Source: Choricystis sp. odSpoLacu1 (lineage: Eukaryota > Chlorophyta > Trebouxiophyceae). From it: a DNA stretch of 64,000 nt. The translations under genes were made by a program, and so were the position numbers. The notes under the pieces were generated by a model. It was not told the origin of the DNA, ran no database searches, and was given only the letters and a program-made list of their open reading frames with translations. The stretch spans positions 1,054,001 through 1,118,000 of the forward strand of contig OY253653.1 in assembly GCA_958009055.1 (NCBI GenBank). The letters are read 5' to 3'. Of the stretch, positions 1 through 10,211 are shown piece by piece (the stretch's first letter is position 1; each line of letters opens with the position of its first letter).

Positions 1-177
1 TGGGTGTGGGGCCGGAGGCGCCTGGGTCGGGTGGTGCGTCCGCCATGAGTGTGTGTGGGTGGTTTTGAGAGAGAGAAGAGGCGGATAAAAGGGTGGACAG
101 TGAGGAAAAGCATGCCTCCCACTCTGCGCTCGGCGTTTTTTTTTTGTTTCCTTTTAACCCACCCCACCCACCCAGCC

Positions 178-520
178 ATGAACCCGGAGCCTCCGCCCGC
201 CCAACCCGCGCCCGACACCACTATGCCGCGGCCCCCAGCCCCGCCTGAGGCGTCCGCGCAGTCGCAAACGGGGGCGCCCGCGCAGCCGCACCCCGCTGCC
301 CAGGCGTGGTGCCAGCGGCGCTGCGCGGCCGCTGCCGCCCCCCCGCGCCGACTACGTTGCCACTCTGGCTGACGAGTTGGACGAGGAAGCGTTTGATCAG
401 GAGCAGCTGGAGGAGGCGTGGTGGGACCGCTGCATTGACGAGGGGTGGGACGCGGACGACGACGACCCGGCCCTGGAGAAGGAGAAGATGGTGTTCATGG
501 CGACGGGGGGGGAGGGGTGA
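178..520 (+). pseudogene. Small Pro-rich/acidic protein gene, frame broken at a C7 run (possibly continuing from upstream of the window)
   Basis: I do not recognise a family. An ATG at 178 opens a Pro/Ala/Gln-rich stretch of about 55 residues. In the next frame, from about 320 to the TGA at 518-520, a convincing acidic segment follows (ADYVATLADELDEE, then several Asp and Glu runs). The two frames join if the C7 run at 338-344 is one base too long, giving about 113 residues. The ATG follows a good intron acceptor (CCCACCCAG ending at 175), and a GTGTGTGTGG donor-like sequence lies near 49, so an earlier exon at 1-48 or off the window is possible. The gene converges on the GRAM-domain gene, whose stop is 125 bp away. 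It is labelled pseudogene only because the frame is broken as given; a sequence error is more likely. Confidence 0.45.
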
Positions 521-644
521 GGTAGTGAGAGAGTGACCCTTTTGTGCTCACGGGTCGCACAGGACGCACGTTTTTCTGGTTGCATCAACACACGTGCAAA
601 AACACACACACACCAAACACACAAACAACACACAACACGCGCCC

Positions 645-2075
645 TCAAACCACCTCTGCCCTCTCCACCAGGGCGGCCGCCAGTGCCGCCACGTCGCGCG
701 CTGCAGCGGCCGCGACCGCTGCCGACCGCGCAGCGATCGCGGTGAAAACAACTTGAACAAGAGCCAGCACGATCAACACCACCAACGCCCGCCCGTCCAC
801 TGTGCGAACAGCAACAGGAGCAGACACTTTGGTCGGCACCAGATCCACGTCGGCCGTCGGCAGTAGCGCGAGCCGCACGCGCGGTGTCGCCCCCCCGCGC
901 ACCGCCCCCCCCGCCGCCGCCAGCGCGGTGGCAGCCCGCTCCAACGCGGCCGCGTGAGCCGCTTTGCACGCGTCCAGGGCGCGCGCCTCGATGGCGGGGC
1001 GCCAGACTGTGCGTCTGGAGAAGGAGACGCGGGCTGCTGTTGTGGCGACACAGCCGCCTCCCGCGCGCGGCGTGACCAACCACCGTGCATCCACCGCAAA
1101 CGCGTCCCCCATGGGCACGCCGGTCGTCGTCTGGCTGGTCTCGAATACAAGCCTGTCGCCACCACCATCGTTGAACACGCGGGCGGTCTGGGTCTGGGTG
1201 GCGGGGGCGCGCGTTGTCGCGCCGCCGCTGCCCGCCCACGCGGCGCGGAACGTCACCTCCCGGGTGACGCGGGCGGGGTCGGCTTGATCCGTGCGCCAGG
1301 GGCCCACGCGGACGGCGTCGTCGTCTCTTGCCACGTGGCAGGCGGCCAGAAAGGAGGAGCCTGAGAGCAGCGCCTCGAAAAACACGCGCGGCGGCGCGGT
1401 CGCAAAGGCGGACGGTCCTGCTGTCACCGTCCACCCGGGAGGCAGTGGCGGCGGCGCCCCCACAATCGTAGACAGCCACGGCGGCGTGCCCGCCGACGCG
1501 GGGCGGGAGCCGGTGGAGGACGGGCGGCGCGACGAGTCGACTGCCGGCCGCGACGACGACGCGGCGCCGTTGCCGCCATCACAAGACGCCCCCGCCCCCG
1601 CGTCCGACCACCCACGCCCCGGGGCGCGGGCTGGAGTGCGCCACCTCGGCGCCCCGGGCGCCCGCGTGGGGGACGCGGGCGCGGAGACGGGCTCGTCGAG
1701 AGGGGCGCGCGACGTGCGCGCGCGCCACGCGGCAATGATTGCCGCCAACGCCGCGTCCCGCGGAAAAAAGGACACGAACAGCTCAGACTTCAAGGCGCCG
1801 TCTGCGCGGCGCCAGACGACTTCCAACGCGTTGGGCAGGCCGGCGCGGCGCGCTGCGCGCACACTCTCTATCCGCCGCCACGGCAGCGCTTTGACTTTGG
1901 TGGTGCCAAACAGGGACGCTGAGAAAAACAGGCCGTCGGGGCGGACGCTGAGGCGGCCTGACCATAACACAGCCTTGGCCAGGGCGCAGCGCCACTCGCC
2001 GTGGGGGGAGGGAGGAGGCGAACGGGCGGGCGACGATGGTCCCTCATCCCCCCCGGGCGGAGGCGCCGAGTCCAT
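645..2075 (-). CDS. GRAM and VASt domain membrane protein (putative sterol/lipid transfer protein)
   Basis: Single-exon frame of 476 residues from the ATG at 2075. A Pro/Ser-rich leader of about 25 residues is followed by a GRAM domain (about 26-113: LWSGRLSVRPDGLFFSASLF, then the KVKALPWRRIESV strand). After a low-complexity linker comes a VASt-like region (about 215-400) with FFEALLSGSSFLAACH and the VFETSQTTTGVPMGDAF stretch. A hydrophobic helix at about 430-449 (ALVVLIVLALVQVVFTAIAA) is near the C terminus. This is the order seen in the plant VAD1 and fungal Lam/Ltc and animal Aster/GRAMD1 proteins, which sit in the ER at contact sites and move sterols; that role is inferred from family. 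The frame is open upstream to 2333, but that extension has no protein-like composition and overlaps the neighbour's promoter, so the ATG at 2075 is preferred. Divergent from the transporter starting at 2333. Confidence 0.75.
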   Translation of the reverse strand: MDSAPPPGGDEGPSSPARSPPPSPHGEWRCALAKAVLWSGRLSVRPDGLFFSASLFGTTKVKALPWRRIESVRAARRAGLPNALEVVWRRADGALKSELFVSFFPRDAALAAIIAAWRARTSRAPLDEPVSAPASPTRAPGAPRWRTPARAPGRGWSDAGAGASCDGGNGAASSSRPAVDSSRRPSSTGSRPASAGTPPWLSTIVGAPPPLPPGWTVTAGPSAFATAPPRVFFEALLSGSSFLAACHVARDDDAVRVGPWRTDQADPARVTREVTFRAAWAGSGGATTRAPATQTQTARVFNDGGGDRLVFETSQTTTGVPMGDAFAVDARWLVTPRAGGGCVATTAARVSFSRRTVWRPAIEARALDACKAAHAAALERAATALAAAGGAVRGGATPRVRLALLPTADVDLVPTKVSAPVAVRTVDGRALVVLIVLALVQVVFTAIAARSAAVAAAAARDVAALAAALVERAEVV

Positions 2076-2332
2076 GGAGGCGGGGAGGGCGAAACTCCCA
2101 GCTGCAGACGGGCTCAACCTCCTGGTGAGCGCCCGCGGGGTGGGGGCGGGAGAGGGGGCGTGGCGCCACGCCAGTGGGCGAATGAGCGCGCCCGGTGGTT
2201 GCGGAGAGTGATGTCGTCGGCGCGCGAAAACAGAAAAGCGACGCAGTCGCACATGCCTCACTCTCACACCCTTTTGTGCCCCCTCCCTTCTCAGTTTCTC
2301 CCGTTCCCCGTATTTTTTCATCCCACAAGCCA

Positions 2333-4121
2333 ATGCACACCCGCCTCTCCACGCGGCGGCCGGCGGCGCCGCCGACTCGGCGGTCCGTGCGCCGCGTGCC
2401 GGCGCCCGTCGATGCGCGGCGGCCGAGCATGGGCACGTGAGTGTGCGTGGGGAGGGACAGAGCGCGAGACGAGTAGCGCCGCAAATCGTGCATGCGTCTG
2501 CATGTCGAGTGGGGTAGGAGTGGGGGGGAGGAGAAGGGGTGGTGGGGGAGGGCGGCGCGTTGTCCCCTCTGTTCGAAACGACGCGTTTTTGCGCCCTCTC
2601 ACACCCCCTCCGACCGCCGGAGGACCGCCACCACCCCCGCCCACACTCAATACCCTGTCACCCCCCACACACCACAGCCACCGCCCGCCGCTGCCCCCCC
2701 TGCCCCCCCTGCGCACCGCGCAGCGCACTCCCGTCCCCCCACGCTCGACCGCCGCCGCGTCCGACGCGCCGACGCCCTCCACCACCCGCTCCTTTGAAGC
2801 CGCGCGCTGGGTCACCTTCGCGGCCATGTTTGCGGGCTACGGTGCCTTCTACCTGACCCGCAACTCGCTGGCTTTTACAGCGCCGTTCATGCTGGAAGAC
2901 AAAGCGCTCGGTTTAACCCTGTCCGACGTTGGCACTTTAACCTCCATCCTGCCCGTCATGTACGGCGTGTCCAAGTTTGCGTCCGGCGTCCTGGGGGCTC
3001 GCACCTACCCCACCGTCCTGCTGGCGGGCGGGCTGGCGGCGACGGCGGCCGCGAATGCGATGTTTGGCGCTGCCTCCTCCTTCCCGCTGCTCGCCACCGC
3101 GTGGGGCCTCAACGGCCTCCTCCAGGGACTGGGCGCCCCCGCCTGCGCCCGCATTCTCACGGCTTGGTACCCCGAATCCATGCGCGGCACGTTCTGGGGT
3201 TTCTGGACCGCCTCCAACAATGTGGGAGGGTTTGCCGCACCCCTGCTGGCTGGTGGTGCCGCGGCGGCCTTTGGCTGGCGCGCCGGCATGGTCGCCCCCG
3301 CCGCCGTCGCGGCCGCGGTGTCCTTGTTTGTGGCGGCCTTCATGAAGGAGTCGCCCGAGAGCCAGGGCTTTCCGGCGGTCGGAGGGCCGGCGGTGAAAAA
3401 GGTCGAGCCTGCTGCCGCCGCCACCACCCCCACCCCCCCCACCATCAAACCCTCCCTCATCCGCACCCTGCTCGACGACGTCCTCTCCTCCCCTGCCGTC
3501 TGGCTGCTGGCCCTGGCCTACTTCTTCGTCTACGTGGTGCGGCAGGGGGTGACGTCGTGGTTTGTGTTTTACCTGAAAGAAAAGGGGGCTGCCGCCCCCG
3601 CCCTCGCCGTCTCCGGCCTGGAGCTCGGCGGCCTCCTCGGCTCCCTCTCCTCGGGCGCCCTGTCCGACGCCTGGCTGCGCCGCAACACGGAGGCCGGGTC
3701 GCCCGCAGGCAACATGGGGCTGCGCGTGCGCGTGGTCATTGGCTATAGCATTCTCACCGCCGCCTGCATCGGCGCCTTCTGGGCCGCCCCGACTGCATCC
3801 CCCGCCCTGCTGTGGCTGCTCGTGGCGGCGGTGGGCTTCTCGCTGTACGGCCCCCAAATGCTCATCGGCCTGTGTGGCGCGGAAGCCGTCCCCCGCCACG
3901 CCGTCTCCGCGGCCCAGGGGTTCCTCGGCTGGGTCTCCTACCTGGGCGCCGCCAACGCGGGCGTCCCCCTGGCCGCCCTCGTGCAGCGGGCGGGGTGGGA
4001 CGCCTACTTTGGCGCCCTGGCGGCCGCGTGCGGCGTGGTGGTGCTGCTGGTGACTCCCCTCGCGTTTGCGCCCAGCTACTCGCAGAAGGAGGCGCGCAGG
4101 GTGGCGGCGGCGGGTGCGTGA
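2333..4121 (+). CDS. Organophosphate transporter, major facilitator superfamily (GlpT/SLC37-like), predicted organelle-targeted
   Basis: Two exons, 2333-2436 and 2678-4121 (intron 2437-2677, GTGAGT donor and ACCACAG acceptor), give 515 residues. Exon 1 encodes an Arg/Ser/Pro-rich, acid-free leader (MHTRLSTRR and on) typical of a plastid or mitochondrial presequence. Exon 2 has a 12-helix MFS body: FAAMFAGYGAFYLTRNSL in helix 1, the KFASGVLGAR loop 2-3 motif, and a second half starting near LLALAYFFVYVVRQGVTSW. The pattern matches the organophosphate:phosphate antiporter family (glycerol-3-phosphate and hexose-phosphate transporters). The substrate cannot be told from sequence. The first nine codons are identical to those of the S1-like gene at 54992-56309. 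Converges with eIF2-beta. Confidence 0.82.
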
Positions 4122-4368
4122 ATGAGATGATTGGGTGTTGTCTGATCTGGGCGAGAAACGGTGGAGAGAGTGTGTTTCTTTCTTTCTTTCTGTGTTGGGA
4201 CGAAACGACCACCGGCGAACAAAACGACGCCGTCTTTCCCTTTCCCACCGCCGTCAAATGAGCAAAGAACACACGCGACCAGCGCGCACATGACACACAC
4301 GCTCCGCAGAACGCAAAAGAAAAAAACACAGCACACAGACACACACAAGCACACCCTCCTTTCCCTCA

Positions 4369-5485
4369 TCACCCGACCTTGGGCCGCCGCGTCGTGCGCG
4401 CGACAAACCCGGCCTTGATGGCCGCCACTGTCCTGCTCGCCCCACACGCCTGGCACCGCAGAAACATGACGCGCGTGGCGGAGTCGCGGTCCAGGAGGGA
4501 GTCTGCCGACTTGCAGGCGGCGCACAGCACGTACTCGTTGACGTAGCGCCGCAGCACGCCCTCAAACGCCTTGGGCAAAAACCTGCCCTTCACAATCAAC
4601 CTCTCCTGCGCGTCCGTGTTGCCCGAAGTGCCCAGCTCGGCCAGCAGGAATGACTGCACGTGGTCGGGGGCGCGGTTCATGGCGCGGCAGAGTTCGGAGA
4701 AGTTGGTGAACACGGTCTTCTTCGTCCCCTCGCGCGCCACCTGCGGCGGTTTGAGCAGCGTGCGCCGCTTCTCCCCCGTCAGCTCCGGGTTGTTGGCGCG
4801 CAGGATGCCAAACACGCGCCCCAGGAGCTCGCCGTAGGCGTAGTCGCGGCCGGAGCCGTCGTCCCAGGGGAGGGCTCCCGTGGCGGGGTCCGCCACGCCC
4901 GCGGCCCCCGGCAGCCCCAGCACACCCACCCCGCCCGCTGCAGACCCGGGGCCCGCCCCCGCCACATACGATGCAGCATCCCCAAAGTCTTCGTCGGGGC
5001 GGGGGGGGCCGCGCTTGCGCTTTTTGGTGGACGGGTCGAGGGGAGCGAGCAGGGCCGCGTCCGCACCGGCATCGGCGTCGTCGCCGCCGTCCCCGCCGTC
5101 GGCGCCCCCCTTGGCCTTCTTGGATTTCTTCTTCTTTTTGAGCCCGGCCAGGTTGAGCTCGACGGCGGCGTCGTCGACTGATGGGAGTGGGGAGGGAGGG
5201 GAGAGAGGGTGAGAGAAGAGCAGTCCGGCGGCCCTCCCGGTCGATGCGTGCTCGCCACCCGCCTTTTACCCGACTCACCCGCCAGGTCGTCCAGCTGGGC
5301 CGTCGTGGCGGCCACTTCTTCCGTCTGTGTGTGTGTGTGTGTGTGTGTGAGTGGTGAGGGGACGTGAGGGCGCTGGACGCGGGCGCGCTGGCACACACGC
5401 CGGCGCGGGCGGCACGCGGTGGCAGCGTCGCGCCCGCACCCCCTGCCCCTCTCAAGAGACGCACGCAGGCGGCACGCACCGACAT
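4369..5485 (-). CDS. EIF2S2: Translation initiation factor eIF2 subunit beta
   Basis: Three exons on the minus strand: 5480-5485 (only ATG TCG), 5279-5324 and 4369-5177, giving 286 residues that begin MSTEEVAATTAQLDDL. The N-terminal half carries a lysine block (GLKKKKKSKKAKGG) of the kind that binds eIF5 and eIF2B-epsilon. The C-terminal half is the eIF2-beta/eIF5 core (ELLGRVFGILRANNPELTGE, then VREGTKKTVF-like and NRAPDHVQSFLLAELGT), ending in a C2-C2 zinc ribbon (CAACKSADS and CQACGASR). eIF2 delivers initiator Met-tRNA to the 40S subunit in the cytosol. Intron 1 has a run of about 12 CA repeats just before its acceptor. The six-base first exon is unusual but is supported by frame and by the MSTEE start. 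Confidence 0.93.
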
Positions 5486-6110
5486 GGCGACGGGGGAGGC
5501 GAGTGTGTGAGGTGAGTGCGTGTGCGGGGGGCGTGCGGAGAGAAGAGGCGCACGTCTTTTTGTGTCCGCGATCGAGAGTGAGGATGTGAGGAGCAACAAG
5601 GCCAGCCTTCTTGTGCCAGCCCCACACCGCCGGCTCACACCGCGGCTTGATGCGACAGACTTCCCCACCTTGCATTTTTGGGCCCGTCTTCGGGGTTTGA
5701 TTTTTTTGGCTGGTTTTGTTTTTGCACACCCCACTCTGCGCGCGCGAGTGGGGGTGAACAAGAAAAAAGGAAAGGGTTGAAAAAAACACAATGCTGGGTG
5801 GCGGCGGTGGAAAAGAAAAAAAGCAGGACTGGGGGAGGTGGGGGGGGCCTGGGAGGCTGGAGAGAGGGGGGGGTGAAGCACCGTGGTTCGCGTGCTGCCA
5901 CCCCCCCTCGCCACCCCCCCCCCCCGGAGCACCCCCCAAAAAGCAAACAGGTGGGTGAAATATAGGGGCTTCCCCCCGTTTGCGGGAACAGTGTGTCGGG
6001 CACAGGGGGGTCAGGGGGACGCGGGCACAGGGGAGAGGCAGGGGGGGGGGGGGGGGGGGAAGACCTCCCCCCCCCCCCCTCCCACACCACCACACAACGC
6101 CTTCCTCCCC
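5486..6110. other. Gene-free spacer between eIF2-beta 5' end and eS27 3' end
   Basis: This stretch should hold the eIF2-beta promoter and 5' UTR and the eS27 3' UTR (both on the minus strand). It is full of G and C runs (for example near 5840-5870 and 6040-6078) and an AT-richer patch near 5690-5780. Several long frames cross it on both strands, but none has domain-like content. I see no RNA gene. Confidence 0.6.
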
Positions 6111-6907
6111 TCAGTCCCCCTTGCGCCGGAACGAACACCCCTCCGTCAGCCGCGCCCGCCCCCCGGTCGGCGTGCACAGCACGGCGGAGCAGGAGGGGCA
6201 GACGACGACGGTCTGCGCGTTGGAGAACACGGTGGTGATGTGGAAGCAGCCCTGGCACTTGACGTCCATGAAGAAGGAGTTGGGGGACTGGACGAGGCGC
6301 TTGAGCTTGTGCTTGCGGGCTTCCAGGGCGGCGGGAGGGTGGAGGAGGTCGATGTCGTAGTTGAGGGGCTGTGGGAAGGGGGGGGGGGGAGGGGGTGAGC
6401 GCGAGGGGGGCGCGTGGGGGGGAGCACTTGGGTTGCTCGTTCGGGCGGCTCCCGCCTCGCGTGCTCTCGTTCCCTTGCTCTCCCCTTGCTTCACCCCCGC
6501 ACTGCAGCGCGCGCGGGGCACGGCAGCACCGTCCGGCGCGGTCGGATCGGGAGGAGGGAGGCAGGGAGTGTGGCGCGGGGAGGGGCTGCGCGGGCTGCGC
6601 TTTTTTTTTCGGTCGACTCGGCCGCCGTCGGGAGGACGGGGCGGCGTGCCGCGCCCCTCGCCCGTACCCACCAGCCCCTCTCCCCGGCCTGGCACCCGCA
6701 CACGGCGTCCGCGGCTGTCGGCATCGGGAGGATGGAGTCGAGGCGGGCGCCAGCGCGTGCGGGCGCCCCCAATCAAAAGCCGCCGGTGCGGTGTTTGCCT
6801 CTACGGCGGCCCGCGCCGCGTGCGCCCCCCCGCGCCGCGGCCGCGCCCTCTCTCCCGCCGCGGCAGGGTGCGGCTCGACTGAGCGCGCGCGATGGAGTGC
6901 GTACCAT
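6111..6907 (-). CDS. RPS27: 40S ribosomal protein eS27
   Basis: The main exon 6111-6368 encodes 85 residues that align end to end with eS27: [20 protein letters not shown], then the zinc ribbon [10 protein letters not shown] and CPSCSAVLC, and the invariant tail [12 protein letters not shown]. It begins in phase 0 with Pro-Leu-Asn, so the initiator Met must come from an upstream exon. The best candidate is a three-base exon, ATG at 6905-6907, followed directly by a GTACG donor, matching the start-codon/donor arrangement in eS30 (ATGG then GTACGT). That makes a 536-base intron and an 86-residue protein, the usual family length. The start exon is an inference. Divergent from the RBM39-like gene. 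Confidence 0.9.
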
Positions 6908-7097
6908 GGTGGGCAAAGTTGAGTGACGATGCAGGGAGGCAAGGAAAAGGGCAGAAGACAGCGAGAGAGAAGTGAGCGAGCGGTGGGCCGTTGGGAAGCG
7001 AAAAACGCTTTCTTTTCGTCAATCATCTCTGTGGGGCGCGCGAAGCACGTGTGTCGCGCCTGGGGTCCAGTGCTCTCGCGCTCACTCCCGTCTAACC
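6908..7097. promoter_or_regulatory. Bidirectional promoter region of eS27 and RBM39-like, containing a G-box
   Basis: The two start codons face away from each other across 190 bp. The spacer holds a G-box core, CACGTG at 7046-7051, inside the 13-mer CACGTGTGTCGCG (7046-7058). The same 13-mer occurs in the STAY-GREEN/chlorophyllase spacer at 29262-29274. An AT-richer patch near 7000-7025 (AAAACGCTTTCTTTTCG) is a possible start region. No TATA box is evident. Confidence 0.4.
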
Positions 7098-8982
7098 ATG
7101 GCCGACTTTGACGAGTGCGTGTGTGTGTGCTGTGGGGCGGTGGAGGGGAAATGGGCTGGCCGCCGATTGCCGCCCTCCTGCCCTCCCACGGCCCTTTTCC
7201 AACAAGCTCCTCCCCCCTTCCACACTCAGATACGCCGAGCTCGACCGCGCCATGGCGGGCGGCGGCCTGCCGCCTCCATCCCCCCTTCCCCCGCCACCAC
7301 CGCCGCCGCCGCACAGCGACGGCGACCGCGCGCGCAGCGGCAGCCGGGACCGGGAGCGGCGGCGGTGGCGCAGTCGCAGTCGGAGCCGGGAGCGGCGCAG
7401 CAGGTGAGAAAGGGGAGGAGAGGGGGAAGGAGAGCGGGCTTTTCTCGAGCTGGTTTTCGCGAAACACGCGAGAGAGAGCTCCCGCGCCTCTCCCTGCCGC
7501 CCCCCACACACGCACACAGCCTCGCACACAACCATCCTACACATCACCCCACACAGGCGACGCGAGCGCACCCCGCCCGACGTGCGCGCCGCGCGCGCGG
7601 CGGAGCGGGAGCTGGCCGCCCTGGACAGGGACGTGCGCACGGTGTTTGCGTACAACCTGCCGCCTTCGGTGAGAGAGAGAGAGTGGGAGGAGAGAGAGAG
7701 CGGACATGGAAAAGCACGGCTGCGTCTTTTTTATTCTCATCTCCTCTTTTTTCCTTTCCCCCCCACACAGGCCGACGAACGCGCCGTCTTCAGGTTCTTC
7801 GCCCCCGCCGGCCGCATCGTGGACATTCGCATCATCACCGACCGCGGCACCACGCGGTCCAAAGGGTGTGCGTACGTGGAGTATGAGGACCGGGTGTCTG
7901 TTGCGGCCGCGCTCTCACTCGCTGGCGGAGACCTGGGCGGCCGGTCCGTCTCCGTGCGCGCCTCTGAAGCCGAAAAGAATCTGGCGTGGGAAGCCGCCCA
8001 GCGCAACAACCCGGTGCTGGCTGCGGCGGCAGCCACGCTGACGGGGGGGGGCGACACGGCGGCCGCGGTCGCGGCAGCGGCGGCCGCGGCAGCGGGCGGC
8101 GGCCTGCCGCCTCCCTCCTCCTCCGCCGCCGCCCTGCCGCCCACCGGCCCCTCCCGCCTCTACGTGGGCGGCCTGCACGCCTCCATCGAGGAGGCGGACG
8201 TGCGTGACATTTTTGAACCGTTTGGTGTGGTGCAGACAACCGCACTCGCTCGTGACCCAGCGGGCCGCTCCTCCGGCTTTGGGTGGGTCACGTTTGCCGA
8301 TCCGCAGGCCGCAGGGCGTGCGCTGGGCGCCATGGATGGCGTGGAGGTGGCGGGCACCAAACTGCAGGTGCGAGTGGCGGGGCTGCCGACGGCAGGTGGC
8401 GACAGCGCTGCGCTTCCGCCCCCGCCGCCCGGGGCGCCCCCGCTGCCGCCGCCGCCTCCCTCCGACGCCACCACGCTCACCTCCCTGGCGGCAGAAGAAA
8501 CGGGTGGCGGCCTCAAGCTGACCGCGGACGCGCGGGCAACGCTGATGGCGCGGCTGGGGGGCGGGGTCGCGACGGCGGGCGCGCCCCCTCCTCCGCCTCC
8601 CCTCCCCGACGCTGCGTCCCACGTTCAATTGGGATCTGTCGCGGCCGCCCTGGCCCTGGAGCGGGGCGAGCTGGGGCCCGCGTCCCCCGTGCCCACGCGG
8701 TGCCTGCTGCTCAAAAATCTGTTCGACCCCACCGCTGAAGCCGGCCCCGGCTGGACAGACGTAGTGAGGGACGATGTGGGCGACGAGTGCGCGAGGTTTG
8801 GCACCGTGGACCACGTGCACGTGGACCCCGCATCCTCTGGCTTTGTGTATGTGAGGTTGGCCGACGAACCCTCAGCCGCCTCCGCGCGCCGCGCCCTCCA
8901 CGGGCGCTGGTTTGGGGGGAGGCAGGTGGTGGCCGAGTTTCAGTTTGCGGCGGCGTACGCGAGCCATTTTGGGCTGAGTTGA
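7098..8982 (+). CDS. RBM39: RBM39/CAPER-like splicing factor (RS domain, two RRMs, C-terminal UHM)
   Basis: Four exons, 7098-7114, 7230-7403, 7557-7668 and 7771-8982, give 504 residues. After MADFDEYAELDRAM and a polyproline stretch comes an Arg/Ser-rich region (SRDRERRRWRSRSRSRERRS). RRM1 follows from about residue 92 (TVFAYNLPPS, then RSKGCAYVEYED). RRM2 begins at LYVGGLHASIEEADVRDIF with RSSGFGWVTF as RNP1. The third, C-terminal fold (LLLKNLFDPTAE, then DVGDECARFGTVDHVHV and SGFVYVRL) has the degenerate RNP pattern of a U2AF-homology motif. This order is diagnostic of RBM39/CAPER/Rsd1, a nuclear factor acting with U2AF in 3' splice-site choice. Introns 1 and 3 show the GA/GT-rich start and C-rich end seen across the window. 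Confidence 0.9.
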
Positions 8983-9052
8983 GTAAAAACACACGTCGTT
9001 TTGCAAAACACAGAGCGCCGACTACAAAACAAAACACCATTTCTCTCCACCA

Positions 9053-10035
9053 TCACCTCCTCAACGGCGCCCTCAACCTCGCCACCGTCGCCTCCACCGC
9101 TTCCCGTGTCATGACCAGCCAGTCTCGTTTCAGAATCGACAGCGGGTTGAGGCCGGCGGGGGGCAGGACGTCGACTGACGCGGCGTTGGAGGCAGCGCGC
9201 GCGAGGGGTTGGGGCACACTGGAGCCCGCCGCCAGCTCCCCAGCTTCACCATCTGCGTCCGCGAGCAGGGCAGAGGGGCGGGCGTCGGGGGGCAGCATGG
9301 CGCGTATGGCGGAGAGCAAGGTTTGCTGTTGGTGGGGTGAGGGTTGGTTGTGGGTCACCCTCTCTCCATCTCTCTCTCTCTTCCACCACCACCACCACAC
9401 GACCACACCACAAAAATCCAACTCACCGTCTTGCCGTCGCCGCCCCCCAGCCTCCCCTCCACAATCAGCAGGCGCCCCTCGGACGCGCGCGCGCTCAGCG
9501 CCGCCGCTAGCGCCGCGCGCCGCACCCGCCTGTTGCACCCATGCTCAAAGGAACGCGGGGTGGGAGGATGCGCCTTGCCGCCTCCCACCCACAGCGGCGA
9601 CCGAATCGACCCCGCCCGCGCGCGCCCCGTGCCCTTTTGTTTCCACGGTTTGCGCCCGCCCCCGCGCACGGCGGCCCGATTCTTAGCCGCCTCCGTGCCG
9701 GCGCGCGCTTTGGCTTGTTGCCAGCGGATGACGCGGTGCAGGATGTCGGTGCGGATGGGGGCGGCGAAGATGTCGGAGGGGAGGGAGGTGGAGCCGCGGT
9801 GAGAGCCGGTTGCGCCGTCGACCAAGGCGACGCTGATGGACGGGCCACTGGCGGCATCGTCGTCGACTGCAGCATCCGCAGCGAATCCATGCGACGTGTA
9901 GCGTGGCACGACGGCGGCGGCCGCCGCCGGAGGGCGTGCGGCCGCCGTGGCCGGCGCGCCGGCGTACGCGCGCGCGCACAGACAAGGCGCGGCGCGCAGG
10001 GCGGCCAGCAGAGTGCAGCGAGCTGCGGTGAGCAT
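9053..10035 (-). CDS. MRPL4: Organellar (probably mitochondrial) ribosomal protein uL4
   Basis: Two exons on the minus strand, 9427-10035 and 9053-9325, give 293 residues. The N terminus (MLTAARCTLLAALRAAPCLC) is Ala/Arg-rich and acid-free, as in a mitochondrial presequence. The uL4 fold is clear: SDIFAAPIRTDILHRVIRWQ, then the universally conserved block RKPWKQKGTGRARAGSIRSP, followed by WVGGGKAHPPTPRSF and the strand RLLIVEGRL. The second exon carries the C-terminal helices and ends TVARLRAPLRR. Bacterial-like uL4 with a presequence implies a mitochondrial or plastid ribosome; mitochondrial is my guess. The stop is only 70 bp from the convergent RBM39-like stop. Divergent from eS30 with 176 bp between starts. 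Confidence 0.88.
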
Positions 10036-10211
10036 TGGGGAGGGCAGGAAGAGGGGGGAGCGGGCGTGCACGGGGCCCCGGGGGCGGCCGCAGGAAATGC
10101 AGCGACCGACGTTTAGGAGTGAGACGAAACGACGACTGGCTCTCTTCACTCTCGCTTTCTCCTTCCCCCGCGCCTCCTCCTCCCCTCCCCTCCTCTCTTC
10201 ACACCACCACC

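Noticed and set aside
672..756. Possible plus-strand exon after CTCTCCACCAG, joining to a donor-like GTGAGG at 516
   Set aside because: It is antisense to the C-terminal coding part of the GRAM/VASt gene and reads only Ala/Thr low complexity.
2574..2583. Recurring CGAAACGACG-like motif (also near 4201 and 10125) considered as a promoter element
   Set aside because: The copies fall in an intron, a 3' region and a promoter alike, so no consistent position supports a role.
5635..7527. 630-codon minus-strand frame across eS27 and the RBM39 5' end
   Set aside because: Only the part identical in position to the eS27 intron region is explained; it crosses promoters and reads as Pro/Ser/Arg low complexity.
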